Below are positions 42,851 through 53,472 of a stretch of DNA of 64,000 nucleotides, piece by piece (positions within the stretch are counted from its first letter, which is position 1; each line of letters opens with the position of its first letter). The position numbers and the translations under genes are program-made. Source of the stretch: Chitinophaga sp. E66 (lineage in GTDB: Bacteria > Bacteroidota > Bacteroidia > Chitinophagales > Chitinophagaceae). The notes beneath the pieces are model-generated. The model made no database searches and was not told the origin of the DNA. It was given only the letters and a program-made list of their open reading frames with translations. Location: contig CP079103.1 of NCBI GenBank assembly GCA_019285755.1, positions 2,542,001 through 2,606,000 of the forward strand, given 5' to 3'.

Positions 42851-44025
42851 ATGAAAAGACATCTACACTGGCCTGCTATGGCCTTCCTGCTGGGAGCAGC
42901 AGCCTGTTCATCCAACAACGAAGCCAAAGACGTAAAGCCCCTTCCGGTGATCGACTTTAAGGCCCCCTCGGGCGGATACACCATCCACACTTCACAATGG
43001 CTCCGCATTGCGCCCGAAGTGAAGCATGCCGAAGGCGCCACCTACGTCTGGACACTCGATAAGGATACCGTATCCCTCGAGCGCGACCTGCGCCACGTTT
43101 TTGCCGCCGCAGGGGAGACCACCTTCCAGCTGAAAGTTAAAACCGCCGCAGGGGAAACCACCCAATCCGTAAAAGTGGTTGTCAATGCCAGGCTTATACC
43201 AACGGCGTCTTCAAAGTGCACGATTTCCAGCCAGCTCCTGCCCAGTTCACCAACAAACTGCCCCTCTGGGCAGAAGGCGACACCGAAGCGGCCATGATCG
43301 CCAAGGCGGAGGCAGCCATCAAGAACAACAGCCTGGTTTGCCTCGGCGGCTTCGGCGGGTACATCGTAATGGGCTTCGACCACACGATCGTCAACGTACC
43401 GGGCCAATACAACTTCCAGGTAACCGGCAACGCATTCAATAACTGGGCGGAGCCCGGTATCGTCCAGGTAGCGTCAGACGTTAACGGTAACGGCCTCCCA
43501 GACGATGAATGGTACGAGATCGCAGGGTCGGAGTATAACAGCCCGAAAACCGTCCACAATTACGAAATCACCTGGCACCGCCCCACGGCCGGCCATGTGG
43601 CTACGCCTGACGAGCAATATCCGTATATCACGGACAAAAACTACATCAAATGGACGGACAACAAGGGCAATACGGGTTACATGGAGAAGAACTCTTTCCA
43701 TTCCCAGAACTATTTCCCGAACTGGAAGGGTGACAAGATCACTTTCAAAGGCACAATGCTGGATCCGGACAGGATCAAGGACCAATCAGGCGCAGGCTCG
43801 TTCTTTATCTGCCCGGCTTATGAGTACGGATATGCTGATAACTGGGCTAATAACGATGAGAAATCAGGGATCAAGCTGGATTGGGCGGTAGACGCCAATG
43901 GCAAGCCCGTCAAGCTGAAAGGCATCGATTTCATCCGGGTACATACCGGTATGCGCGCGCAGGGCGGCTGGCTCGGCGAGGTCTCTACCGAGATTACCGG
44001 GGTAAAAGATTTAAATCTGAAGTAA
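42851..44025 (+). CDS. Cell-surface lipoprotein of the cobalamin operon
   Basis: The lipoprotein signal MKRHLHWPAMAFLLGAAAC is followed by an Ig/PKD-like domain (PSGGYTIHTSQWLRIAPEVK). The larger C-terminal domain contains VHDFQPAPAQFTNKLPLWAE, LVCLGGFGGYIVMGFDHTIV, ASDVNGNGLPDDEWYEIAGS, YITDKNYIKWTDNKGNTGYM and DFIRVHTGMRAQGGWLGEVS. The DxNxxGxxDDxW segment may bind calcium. It is the last gene before a strong terminator, so it belongs to the B12 regulon. A cobalamin-binding role like that of the Bacteroides accessory lipoproteins is plausible but not shown. One shift lies near 43195. Confidence 0.8.
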
Positions 44026-44034
44026 TATTTAACA

Positions 44035-44075
44035 AATTGTCCCGGTGATAACTGCCGGGACAATTTTCATTTTGC
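44035..44075 (+). terminator. Terminator of the cobalamin operon
   Basis: An 11-bp perfect stem aattgtcccgg/ccgggacaatt (44035-44045 with 44055-44065) is followed by ttcatttt. Confidence 0.9.
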
Positions 44076-44089
44076 GTACTTTTGTAGCC

Positions 44090-44992
44090 ATGATGGTAAT
44101 AGATCAGGCTACATATAACCAAAAGAAGATCCGCAGGCAGGTACTGATTTTTATCTGTAAACTGCTGGTATATGCGGTAGTCGTTTGGTTTAACCTCACG
44201 CAACAGTCCTTTTCAGGAAATACGAAGCACTAAGCAGCATTTCTAATGCCTTGTCTCTTTTTCTAGGCGCCAACTTGCTGATTTCTGTCGGCTGGCTGGT
44301 AATGATCAGCTGGTATATCCGCAAAAACCACCTCAAAAGGCTCACCCGCGACAACTTCGTGCTGGGCATCAACCGCATCAGTTCCGTGCTCAATACCATT
44401 GTGGCAGTGTTGGCGATCATGGTTCTTTTCAAAATGAATCCCGTCAACATGTTCTTCAGCGTCAGCATTGCTGCGGCTGCCTTTGCGCTGCTGTCGAAGG
44501 ACTATGTAACCAATATGATCAACGGCCTCATTATCATGTTCTCCGACCAGCTTTCTTTGGGCGACCAGATTCGGGTAGGGAGTTCAAAGGAAAGGTGCTG
44601 GATATTACCCTGATCAACGTCGTTCTCCAGAACGATGACGATGACCTGGTCCTCATTCCTAATTCCGTCATCTTCTCGACCATGGTGCTCAACCAGAGTA
44701 AGCAGAACATCAAGAAACTGACCATAGAGTTCGAGCTGGACCTCAAATACCAATCTTCCCCCGACGAGCTGGAACAATCCCTGAAAGGCGTACTCCGGCC
44801 ATTTGCCTCTAATATCACCGAAAACAGTTTTTCCCTGAAGATCCGGAGATCAAGAAAGACCTCGTGCATTACAAGGTGCAGTTCCTCATTCCGAGGCCCG
44901 ACAAAGAAACGGAGCGGAAGATGCGGCGGTTGTTGATCAATACGATCCTTTCTTTTTCTGGGAGAGAGGTGAATGCGACGGAGAATGATTAA
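44090..44992 (+). CDS. Small-conductance mechanosensitive channel (MscS family)
   Basis: About 300 residues. Membrane helices VLIFICKLLVYAVVVWF and SLFLGANLLISVGWLVMISW are followed by INRISSVLNTIVAVLAIMVL and the pore helix with SIAAAAFALLSKDYVTNMIN. The beta-domain reads LSLGDQIRVG, then FKGKVLDITLINVVLQNDDD, LVLIPNSVIFSTMVLNQS and the C-terminal alpha/beta domain. It opens under membrane tension to release solutes. Shifts lie near 44215, 44578 and 44848. A -7-like TACTTTTG at 44077-44084 would give an almost leaderless message; this is uncertain. Confidence 0.88.
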
Positions 44993-45017
44993 TTTGGTTG
45001 GAAATAACCAGAATTAA

Positions 45018-45253
45018 ATGGAAAATACTTGATTTCCCTTTTAAAGCTCTATGGCGCAGCATTTGCAGGATTTGTCCCCATTAGCTTACTGACAGGCATT
45101 TGCGCATTACTGGGGTATGATGCTATTAAATTCAATAACGAGTACATCCATGGTCTTAAAGGATTATTGATATCCGTATTGCTTACGCCTGTTTTTGCAT
45201 TGATGGTTACCATATTTGCCTGGACATTTTTAATGCAGGAGGTTTTTGTATGA
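45018..45253 (+). CDS. Small two-helix membrane protein
   Basis: ATG at 45018 gives MENT; one more T joins it to LISLLKLYGAAFAGFVPISL. Two hydrophobic helices are visible (AAFAGFVPISLLTGICALLG and GLLISVLLTPVFALMVTIFA), connected by YDAIKFNNEYIHGLK. About 78 residues. I do not recognise a characterised family. No neighbour points to a function. Confidence 0.55.
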
Positions 45254-45408
45254 TATCGCAGCCAGGTGGCAGAAACCCAAAACTCCCAGCAGCGACAGGT
45301 CAACTATATAATGCTGCATGTAGATGAAGCAGTTCATCATTCCATATGATTTCAAAACATCTGTCTGGTGCATATTCCTACCTTACCTGCTGACTGACCC
45401 GCATCAAC
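45254..45408. other. Short intergenic region
   Basis: No gene or convincing signal seen. Confidence 0.3.
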
Positions 45409-45689
45409 ATGGAACTGTATACAATTATAATGGAATTCAGAACTGCGACCTACATAAACCAGGTGCAAGCCTCTGATGTACTTTCAGCGATTCATAAATG
45501 GGGGACATGCTTAATACGGATAATATCGATCATATGGGTCCCAAAACGAAAAAACAGATCGTCGACATACTTTCTGAAAATAGTGAAATGCCTGTTGAAA
45601 TAGGCATATTAAAAAATGTGTGGCTAATGAGTTTCGCAACCAAGGCCGGACATCATGTCCTTCACATTATTAAAACTGCAGCTGATTAG
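45409..45689 (+). CDS. Hypothetical protein, ~93 aa
   Basis: MELYTIIMEFRTATYINQVQ continues to SDVLSAIHKWG and, after one additional base in the G run near 45503, to DMLNTDNIDHMGPKTKKQIV and DILSENSEMPVEIGILKNVW. There is no signal peptide, and the product appears mixed helix/strand. I do not recognise the family. The coherent composition across the join and the G-run break, like those in known genes nearby, support a real gene. Confidence 0.5.
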
Positions 45690-45738
45690 TCTAACTTGCA
45701 GATACATTCCTTATATTAGGCACCTAAATTCATAAGAC

Positions 45739-46286
45739 ATGATGGAAGAACTGACCGCAGGCATCGGTTCCCGCGTGCAGCATGCACGTTTTGGACCGGG
45801 CGTGATCATCGGCGTGAAATATGCCCAGTATGTAGTGACCTTTATTAATGAAGGTGTCCTGGAAGTTGATAAAACCGACCCCAAATTCGAAGTGCTCTAC
45901 TCGGAAAACCGCACCACTGAAATAGAAACGGCTTCCGAACTGGAAACCTCCCTGCTAAAGATCCTCCGCCTCTGGAACGGCTTCTCGGAAGTAGTTCCCT
46001 GGGCGACCGCTGGACGGGCGGCACCCTGACCCTCACGCCCAAAGACACCACACAGAAAGGAAAAGACGTGCCCATCGAGGTGTTCTTCCACAAGATCGTT
46101 ATGGTCCGCGACCGGCTCCGCGTGCTGGAGCAGCAGATCAACGCCCACAAACTCCTCAGCGATGAAGACAAGGTGAATATGCAGCAGTACATTACCCGTA
46201 TATATGGATCACTGACCACGTTCAATGTACTGTTCCGTGATAAGGAGCATTGGTTTACAGGTGAGAAAGGAGGGAAGGAGGATTGA
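45739..46286 (+). CDS. Conserved hypothetical protein with SH3-like N-terminus
   Basis: About 183 residues, [20 protein letters not shown]. The opening [20 protein letters not shown] and [17 protein letters not shown] resembles the small beta-barrel found in UvrD-type and CarD-like proteins (HxxFGxGxV). A helical C-terminal part follows ([40 protein letters not shown]). One shift lies near 46000. A nucleic-acid or protein-binding role is only a guess from the N-terminal fold. A terminator follows. Confidence 0.7.
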
Positions 46287-46333
46287 CAAAGTACTTGTCA
46301 TTTAAAGCATTCGATCGGTAAACAAACCATATC

Positions 46334-46368
46334 AGCCTGCTATCTAAAAATGGCAGGCTTTATTTTTC
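46334..46368 (+). terminator. Terminator between convergent genes
   Basis: agcctgc (46334-46340) pairs with gcaggct (46353-46359), followed by ttattttt. Confidence 0.75.
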
Positions 46369-46372
46369 CCGG

Positions 46373-46938
46373 TCACGTCTCATAAAACCTCCCTGTAGAA
46401 TCAATCTCCCAGATGGTAGTTCGAAGGATCTTTACCATGCTTTCATGAATCTTCATCCTGGTATTCGGCATCCGAAAATATCGTACTTCAATTGCATTGA
46501 AGCGTAAGTCTTTATAATATGCAAACGCAGGCAGCTCTTTCGGGTCACAGGCATGGCAATACCGCAGAAATGCTACAGCATCAATGAATACCTTGGTTTG
46601 CTTATCATACGTTGCATATACCTCATACCCACGCTTGTGATTGCCTGCCCGAAAGTAGAACAGTAAATAATATCGTTTCCTGACCACGGATTTCCCGATA
46701 TATTGGGCATCATTCGGGAAATGCGCATTATTGCCTAACCGGACAAACTTCCGCACCAATGAAGCAGGAATATCACTTTCCCCGCGTACCATCCTTTCCC
46801 AGGCGCCAAAAGATGTACTGTCTTGCTGAATGGCGTCAGGTAAGGTCGTCATTTCAGGACAGGCATTTTCGCGGGTGGAATCGGGGCTTGCCCTCCGGCC
46901 AGCAAAAGCAAATTAAAAGTTATAGGGATCATATGCAT
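46373..46938 (-). CDS. Hypothetical exported protein
   Basis: MHMIPITFNLLLLAGG is a signal-like N-terminus. After one shift near 46895 it continues SPDSTRENACPEMTTLPDAI and QQDSTSFGAWERMVRGESD. The rest is intact: VRKRYYLLFYFRAGNHKRGY, EVYATYDKQTKVFIDAVAFL and MKIHESMVKILRTTIWEIDS. Total ~188 residues. I recognise no domain. It is probably periplasmic or a lipoprotein whose Cys is obscured by the shift. Confidence 0.6.
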
Positions 46939-47003
46939 ACAAGTTAAGACGCATTGCCTGGCTTTATCCATAAATGGGAAAGTTTTCTTCCCGGCTAGGT
47001 CTC

Positions 47004-47797
47004 TTAAAACACCCGCAACACCTTTCCGCCACCGACTCTCTTCTCCCGCGTGATCTCGTTCAACCGGTCAGGGCGCCCTTGTTCCACGCCTATCGCCAGT
47101 ATCAGTGACATGCCCTCCTGCATTTCCGATTCCAGTTGCAGCTCGATTGTAGTAGCGGGCGCCTTGGATAAGACGCTCGTCCATGGCGTTTCATGGATCT
47201 GCATTTCCGTGGTTTTACCCGGCTTGTAGCCCTTTATGATGCCCCCGTTGTCGAACATGACATCTTCCACGATACCCAAAGAAACCACCAGCCGGTAATA
47301 CGGCGCGTCGGCATACGGGAACAGGTTCACGTCCGGGATCAACTCCGGGATGGAGATGGTGGCCGACCGGTCGCCCCGGCTCACCTGTACCCCTAAAGGC
47401 TGCCTGACAAAGCCATCGAACGACTGGTACTGGTTCAGTATCATCCCTTCGATCATCTTCCCGTGCCGGGAAAAGTAGACCTGCCGTTCTCCCAGCGGGC
47501 TTCCCGGGTCCAGCTCCTGGATCCTTTTGATCACCTTGTTCAACGCCCCGGTGAACCCGGGATCGGAAAGGTGCATCACGCCATGCATCCCAAACCGGAT
47601 ACGCCGCGTGAGCAACATCGCGCCCTGGTGTTCCGAATTATATAACCGCGTCACCCCGAACTCGGGCGCGGTCTTAATACGCTCCTTACTGGCGCCGCCC
47701 TTCCGGCGGACGATTATCTCGTCGGAACCGTACCGCTTGTACGCCGACAACTCCCCAAAGGGCCTTCAAATTGTACTGCTCCTTTAATGCTTGCCAT
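47004..47797 (-). CDS. Hypothetical protein, ~264 aa
   Basis: MASIKGAVQFEGPLG joins ELSAYKRYGSDEIIVRRKGG by one additional base in the G run near 47758. Later blocks include VTRLYNSEHQGAMLLTRRIR, HGVMHLSDPGFTGALNKVIK, YFSRHGKMIEGMILNQYQSF and TTIELQLESEMQEGMSLILA. There is no signal peptide or membrane segment. The extended beta-rich pattern with KGxxxFEGxLGxLSAYK at the start is a type I have seen as a conserved hypothetical in Bacteroidota. Function unknown. Confidence 0.7.
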
Positions 47798-47879
47798 AAT
47801 CAGTAGGTTTTAAATATAAGAGTAGTAAGCCGTTGAAAAGGGTGAAAGGGATATAACAGGAAATTAAACCGTATTTGAA

Positions 47880-47962
47880 CCGTATATAAGCCGCCCTAAT
47901 AATTAGGGCGGTTTATATGCGGCTTATAAAGGCGGTTTATAGGCGGCTTATATGCGGCTTAT
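47880..47962. repeat. Intergenic long hairpin followed by short GCGGCTTATA-type direct repeats
   Basis: A 20-bp stem with a three-base loop runs from 47880 to 47922 (inner arms ccgccctaa and ttagggcgg; outer arms ccgtatataag and tttatatgcgg, with two G-T pairs). It is followed by four related units of the form gcggcttata or gcggtttata up to ~47962. No T run follows. It does not resemble a terminator and may be a REP-like or MITE-like element. Confidence 0.6.
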
Positions 47963-48483
47963 CTCATCCAAAAGTATACTGTATCCCTGCCTAAATACGA
48001 CTGTTTCCATACCTTTTCCTGGTGGTTCCTCCGTTTCTGTGAAGCCGGAATATTGCCATTACCTGCCATAGGATTGGGACTTTTTGGGAGATAGGGAGGC
48101 TTTTCTGCGCTTTGGAAAGACGCAATGCCGCCCCTCCAGGTTCAGGTTGACCAAGCCGCCTGAAGCCCGATCGGCACTCATTTGCTATTGAAATCCTGAT
48201 GAACGATTTCCGCTGCGGCAATGCTTACCTCATGCGGCTTCGTCAATTCCGTTTGGTTAACTAATCCCGCCTTTACGGCATCAACGAATCAGCAATTCCG
48301 CAGCCTTTGCGGAAAAGCATCCCAAAAACCTATTTGTGTAAAAAATCCCGGAAAATGAATTGGAACTTAGCGTACAGCAGATCAACGCAGTATGCATGCA
48401 GGGGAATATGAAAGGGTCATTTCCCTAAAATATTTGCGTAAAATGTACAGGATTACAAAAGCAGTCAGGAAGGGCGTAATACG
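47963..48483. other. Intergenic region without a recognised gene
   Basis: About 520 bases. A minus-strand open frame (47991-48221) lacks any recognisable family and has poor codon patterning. I see no RNA gene or promoter match. Confidence 0.4.
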
Positions 48484-49464
48484 TCAGAACGTATAGCCGA
48501 CACCGAAGACCATGCTGTAGTCCGAAGTACCGTTTGCCGCCACGGAAGGACGGCTGTCGTACGAATTATAAAAAGTAATGTTCACATTGAAGTCGGAGAT
48601 GATCTCCCAGGCCAGGCGCGTTTCGCCCTCCAGCCGCGTGCGCCCGTTCTGGTTGATGCCGAAGAAAAGGCTCTGGGTAGTGGACAGGCTGATATAGGAA
48701 GGCGAGGTAAACTTGAATGCATTGAAGAATAGCGTTACCGGCACTTCTTTGAGATTGGAGCTCGTCCGCCCGTCAACATATCTTTCCTGGTTGAAAACGA
48801 TGCCCGTTACCACCCGGGCATGGATCCAGGGGTTGACGAGCAGCTTGGCCCCCATACCGGCACTCTGTGCAAACCGGCGCACCAGTCCAAGCTGCATATT
48901 GCGCTCGTAAGCGAGCGTTACGGCGGGGAAGAAGATCGGGGTAAGGTCGTACAGCACCTGGAGGTTGACGTCTTCCCGCTCCCGGCTCACCGAATCCCCG
49001 GTTAAAGCTGGTGATACTGGAAATGGTGGGCCTCACTTCATACCGCCGCTGCTGCAGCCTTAGCGCGGCGTCCGTGTTCAGCCGGCCGGTTCCGGAGTTG
49101 CGGGTAAAAGAGTACCCCGCCGATACATTACCCTGCACCTGCCGGAAAAGCCCGCTTCGGAAGTAATTAAGGGTATATATGTCGGTCAGGGAATGTCCCG
49201 GCCCATCATCACGACCTGCCCGCTGTTTTCAGAAGGAAGCACCTTGCCATAATAGAACTCACCTGCCAGCGTTTCCACCTTGTAGTCATGAACCTTGGCG
49301 GAAAGCGTCCGGATATTATGCCGGCGGATGTTCAATACGGCGGAGCCGTTGGCCTTGAATTGCACGATGCCCACGGAAATGCTGCGCAACTCACCCACGA
49401 TGCGGGTGCCGTTGACCATCCAGAGCGTATCTATCCGCTGGGAAAAAGCCGAAAGGGAAAGCAA
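48484..49464 (-). CDS. DUF481 outer-membrane protein
   Basis: The N-terminal part ITVACFLLLSLSAFSQ is a signal peptide whose start codon is unclear (49464 is a TTG inside it; the true start lies up to ~49512). It is followed by RIDTLWMVNGTRIVGELRSI and YKVETLAGEFYYGKVLPSE, a small domain common before DUF481. The DUF481 barrel has VSAGYSFTRNSGTGRLNTDA, YERNMQLGLVRRFAQSAGMG and EIISDFNVNITFYNSYDSRP, ending SMVFGVGYTF. Shifts lie near 49195 and 49000. The function of the family is not settled. Confidence 0.82.
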
Positions 49465-49565
49465 TAGAAAACAGGCGACGGTGATATGTATGCGGGTCCG
49501 GATATTTCAATGGTTTACAGTATTACAAACTGCTGATAGAAAATGTTTTGAAGCAGGGGAAAGGG

Positions 49566-49599
49566 GTAAAGAAAAGCGGTCCCGATAGCACGGGACCGC
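49566..49599 (-). terminator. Terminator after the 85-residue hypothetical gene
   Basis: On the minus strand gcggtcccg (49599-49591) pairs with cgggaccgc (49584-49576), followed by TTTTCTTT. It lies 42 bases after the stop at 49641. Confidence 0.8.
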
Positions 49600-49640
49600 C
49601 ATATTTCAGCAGGTAATATCGTATTCGGTGTTCGGATAAA

Positions 49641-49898
49641 TCAGTAGTAAGCGGGCTCTTCGCCTCGCAAGGTGCATTCGATCTGGTGTTTGACAGGTGC
49701 GCTGAAACCTTCCAGTTCAATGTTAGGACGCTCGTCCAGGCAAATCCTGATCTTGCCGTTCTCGTTGACCATCATCTCATGAATGGGCTCCAATAAGGCA
49801 AACAACATGCGCCGGCCGCTTTCCGCGATCTGGTTCATGATGGAATCCTCCAGGCTGACGAACTCACGGTTCTTGTAAGAATAAGATACTGTAACCAT
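49641..49898 (-). CDS. Hypothetical protein, 85 aa
   Basis: Intact frame: MVTVSYSYKNREFVSLEDSI, MNQIAESGRRMLFALLEPIH, then MMVNENGKIRICLDERPNIE and APVKHQIECTLRGEEPAYY. It is acidic, cytosolic and mixed helix/strand. I do not recognise a family. A terminator follows, and an AT-rich region with no conserved promoter match precedes it. Confidence 0.7.
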   Translation of the reverse strand: MVTVSYSYKNREFVSLEDSIMNQIAESGRRMLFALLEPIHEMMVNENGKIRICLDERPNIELEGFSAPVKHQIECTLRGEEPAYY

Positions 49899-50109
49899 TT
49901 GCTAAGTTTTTCAATAGGATCATTGATAACCTAAAAATACGACATTTTATAAATTGTCAAAATTTTATATGAATAATTTCTATAAAAGTCATGCATATAC
50001 GTACTACGTACAACGACGTAACTTTTCATTGCCGTTTATACGAATTCCCTGCGGCCGTTCTCCGCGGAACCCTTATTTTTATATCTTATCATTTACCTCA
50101 AACCTGGAT

Positions 50110-52280
50110 ATGCAACCCATACGTTACTTTTTATTGCTTTGCGCCCTGGCGGTTTCCATCGTTGCCCCGGCACAGGACGTTCAGTGGAACAAAGCCGGCA
50201 ACGCCTTTTATCTCGAAACCGACGGCAATATCGCTTCCATTCAACTCCCTGGCCGTCAACAAACAACGATCGTTCCGGCTGCAGTACTGACGCCAGCGGG
50301 ATCCAAAGAGCCCCTGGCCATCAGGAGCTTCCAGTTCTCCGAAGACGAAAAGCAACTACTCATGTATACCAATGCCAAACGTGTTTGGCGCTACGATACC
50401 CGCGGCGACTATTGGCACCTGGACGTGGCCACCCGCAAGCTCCGCCAGCTCGGCAAAGGCCTCCCGGCCTCATCGCTCATGTTCGCCAAGTTCTCGCCAG
50501 ACGGCAAGCGCGTGGCTTATGTAAGCCAACACAACGTGTACGCGGAAGACCTCGCCACAGGTAAGATCGACCAGCTTACCAAAGACGGCAACCGCCGGCT
50601 TATCAACGGCACGTTCGACTGGGTATACGAAGAAGAATTCGGCTGCCGCGACGGGTTCCGCTGGAGCCCGGACAGCAAAAGCATCGCCTACTGGCAGATC
50701 GACGCCCGGCAGATCCGCGACTTCCTCATGATCAACAACACCGATTCCATCTATTCCTTTACCATCCCGGTAGAATATCCGAAGGTAGGAGAGAGCCCTT
50801 CGCCCTGTAAAGTGGGCGTGGTAAGCCTCGCCACCAAAAAGACCACCTGGATGCAGGTACCCGGAGACTCCCGTCAGCATTACATTCCCCGCATGGAATG
50901 GGTGCCCGGCAAAAACGAGCTCATCATCCAGCAACTGAACCGTAAACAGAACGCTTCGAAGGTCATGCTGCTGCAACCCGCTACCGGTGCGGCCAAAACC
51001 ATCCTGTCCGAAACAGACGAGGCCTGGATCGATGTGAAATCTTACTGGGATGATGGCGATATCACCGGCTGGGACTGGCTGGAAAAGAATAAAGCATTCG
51101 TTTGGGTCAGCGAAAAAGACGGTTGGCGCCATCTGTACAAAGTATCGGCCGATGGTTCCAAAGAAACCCTGCTCACGCAAGGCAACTTCGACGTCATGCG
51201 TATTTCCCGGATCGACGAGGCCAGCAACCGCGTGTATTTCCTCGCGTCTCCCAGAATGCCACCCAACAGTACCTGTACTGGGTGTCCCTGGATGGCGGAG
51301 CCCCGCGCGGTTGTCGCCCGAAGGGCAACCGGGCACGCACGAGTACAACATTGCCCCCGGCGGCAAATTCGCGCTGCATGCATATAACAATCACCAGCTG
51401 GCGCCCGACCAGGAGATCATCTCCTGCCTGGGCATGAAGGCCTTAGCGGCAAGGACTTTACCGCCCGCGCCAAAGCATCAGCGGCAACGGGGAGCAAGTT
51501 GCGGTACTTCCAGGTGACCACGGCCGAAGGCGTAACGCTCGACGGCTGGATGAGCCTGCCCTCGAAGTTCGATTCCACTAAAAAATACCCTGTCGTATTC
51601 TACGTATACGGCGAGCCCGCGGCCTGCACCGTGAAAGACAGCTACGGCAACGGCTCCAATCCCCTGTACGCAGGCAGCATGCCCGACGATGGTTACATCT
51701 ACATCTCGCTGGACAACCGCGGCACGCCCGCGCCCAAAGGCCGCACCTGGCGCAAGAGCATCTACCGCAAAGTAGGCATCCTCAACGCCCGCGACCAGGC
51801 ACAGGCCGCCACTGAGATACTGAAATGGAATTATATCGATAAAGACCGTGTGGCAGTCTGGGGCTGGAGCGGCGGAGGTTCCATGACGCTGAACCTGCTC
51901 TGCCAGTACCCCGATATCTACAAAACCGGCATCGCCGTAGCGGCGGTCGCCAACCAGCTCACCTACGATAATATTTACCGGGAACGCTATATGGGCCTGC
52001 CACAGGAAGACCTGGAGTCTTTCAAAGCCGGTTCCCCATCACTTACGTGAAGAACCTCCGCGGCAAGCTGCTCTATATCCATGGCACCGGCGATGACAAC
52101 GTGCATTACCAGAACGCCGAAATGCTCATCAACGAACTCGTGAAATACAAAAAGACGTTCCGCCTCATGAGCTATCCCAACCGTTCGCACGGCATTTACG
52201 AAGGCGAGGGCACTTCCGAGCACCTGTCTGCCACGTATACGGAATTTTTGAGGGAGAATTGTCCTCCGGGCGCACGTTAA
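50110..52280 (+). CDS. S9-family dipeptidyl peptidase (DPP IV type)
   Basis: About 723 residues with signal peptide MQPIRYFLLLCALAVSIVAP. A beta-propeller domain (FAKFSPDGKRVAYVSQHNVY; FRWSPDSKSIAYWQIDAR) carries the DPP IV glutamate motif NGTFDWVYEEEFGCRDGF. The catalytic domain has the nucleophile in VAVWGWSGGGSMTLNLLCQY (canonical enzymes have GWSYGG), Asp in LLYIHGTGDDNVHYQNAEM and His in YPNRSHGIYEGEGT. It removes Xaa-Pro/Ala dipeptides in the periplasm. Shifts lie near 51255, 51440 and 52035. A terminator follows. Confidence 0.92.
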
Positions 52281-52293
52281 TCCTCATCTGACT

Positions 52294-52330
52294 AAAATCA
52301 CCTTCCTGAAAGGGGAGGTGATTTTTCTTT
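52294..52330 (+). terminator. Terminator after the DPP IV-type gene
   Basis: aaaatcacct (52294-52303) pairs with aggtgatttt (52316-52325), followed by a T-rich run. Confidence 0.8.
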
Positions 52331-52373
52331 CGGAGATAACCGCTTACTTTGCGGGTTCATTTCAAACCGGAAC

Positions 52374-52766
52374 ATGTCAAGAAACGTCATTATCGGCCTC
52401 ATTGCCGTCGCCATCGTCATCATTTGCGCATTTTTACCCTGGATCACCGTCCGGGCCGACGAAGGCCTGCGGACCTATACCGGCCTGCAGAGCGAAGGTT
52501 CCAGCTTTGGGGAACCGGGCAAGCTGAACATCTTTATGGCGGCGTTGACTGGCATTTTATTCCTCATCCCGAAAGACTGGGCGCCGAAGGCCAACCTGTT
52601 CACCAGCGCTTTCCTCGCTGCCTGGACGTTCCGGAACATGCTGCTGTATTCCCGTTGCGAAATGGGGATCTGCCCGGACCAAAAGATCGGGCTGTGGCTG
52701 TCTATGCTGGCAGCTATCGTCGCCTTCATCTGCGTGCTGATGCACCGTAAGAAATACGTGAAATAA
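52374..52766 (+). CDS. Hypothetical four-helix membrane protein, 130 aa
   Basis: Intact frame. Hydrophobic segments are VIIGLIAVAIVIICAFLPWI, MAALTGILFLIPKDW, LFTSAFLAAWTFRNMLLY and IGLWLSMLAAIVAFICVLM, with a polar loop VRADEGLRTYTGLQSEGSSF after the first. The N-terminal FLPWITV/loop pattern is common to small uncharacterised membrane proteins in Bacteroidota. A strong terminator follows. Function unknown. Confidence 0.75.
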   Translation: MSRNVIIGLIAVAIVIICAFLPWITVRADEGLRTYTGLQSEGSSFGEPGKLNIFMAALTGILFLIPKDWAPKANLFTSAFLAAWTFRNMLLYSRCEMGICPDQKIGLWLSMLAAIVAFICVLMHRKKYVK

Positions 52767-52785
52767 ACCGGGAACGGTCTATATA

Positions 52786-52828
52786 ACAACAGCCGGCGCG
52801 GGTTATCCTGCGCCGGCTGTTGTGTTTT
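52786..52828 (+). terminator. Strong terminator between convergent genes
   Basis: A perfect 14-bp stem (acaacagccggcgc with gcgccggctgttgt) is followed by gtttt. Confidence 0.9.
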
Positions 52829-52838
52829 ATGTCGTTCT

Positions 52839-53472
52839 TTAAATGACGGAACTGATGAGGTAAGACGCCAGTACCACGATGCCCCGGTAAGGAGATACCG
52901 CATGGTGAGGCCGAGGAGGCGCTGACCGGTGATGCGGGACTTGGCCCACCCGAATACCAGCAAGGCTATACCACTGAGTACCAGGCTGGTGCGCCCGGCT
53001 ATTGAAAAATCCTCCTGCATAAGGAAGGGAACAAACGCGATGAACCCTCCGAGGAGGAAAAAGGCCCCGGTGAAGAGGGTGCTGCGGAGAGCGTGGCGGA
53101 GGCCGAACTCGCGCAACGGCACTTCCTCCGTTTGCAGGGTCGCTTCCCATTGGGCCTGATCCTTCTCCATTTCACCGGCAATATGGTTGATGGTGGGCTG
53201 GGAGAGGTCGAGGTTGCGCAGCTTGCTTTCCTCTTCCGGCGTCATGACGCCTTCATCCTCTTCGCCCCGGTTGGCGCGGAATACCGCGACCATCATGAGC
53301 AGGGTAGCGGCGCCGAGGATGATAAGGTGAAGGGTATAGAAAGCCTGCACCGTTAGGTTCTTCGTATAAAGCACCTGTGTAGTGAAAGGAGCAGCAGCAC
53401 GCCGTCCGGGAAACCGATCATGAGATCGGTCCGCCAGCCGGAGCTGCGTATGGCTTTTTGTGATGTGCTCAT
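52839..53472 (-). CDS. VIT1/CCC1-family membrane transporter
   Basis: [20 protein letters not shown] continues FPDGVLLLL, the family's DxxIGxxDG opening motif. Then come [20 protein letters not shown], a cytosolic acidic region ([40 protein letters not shown]) where the family binds metals, and the last helices ([34 protein letters not shown]). Relatives move Fe/Mn. It overlaps the rocD stop by 3 bases (ATGA), so it is co-translated. Shifts lie near 53385 and 52900. Confidence 0.8.

Noticed and set aside
44077..44084. Promoter for the mechanosensitive channel gene
   Set aside because: The -7 element is exact, but no -33 element is at the right distance and transcription would start almost at the ATG.
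47991..48221. 76-codon minus-strand open frame in the 48-kb gap
   Set aside because: No recognisable domain, unconvincing composition and no supporting start or neighbour.
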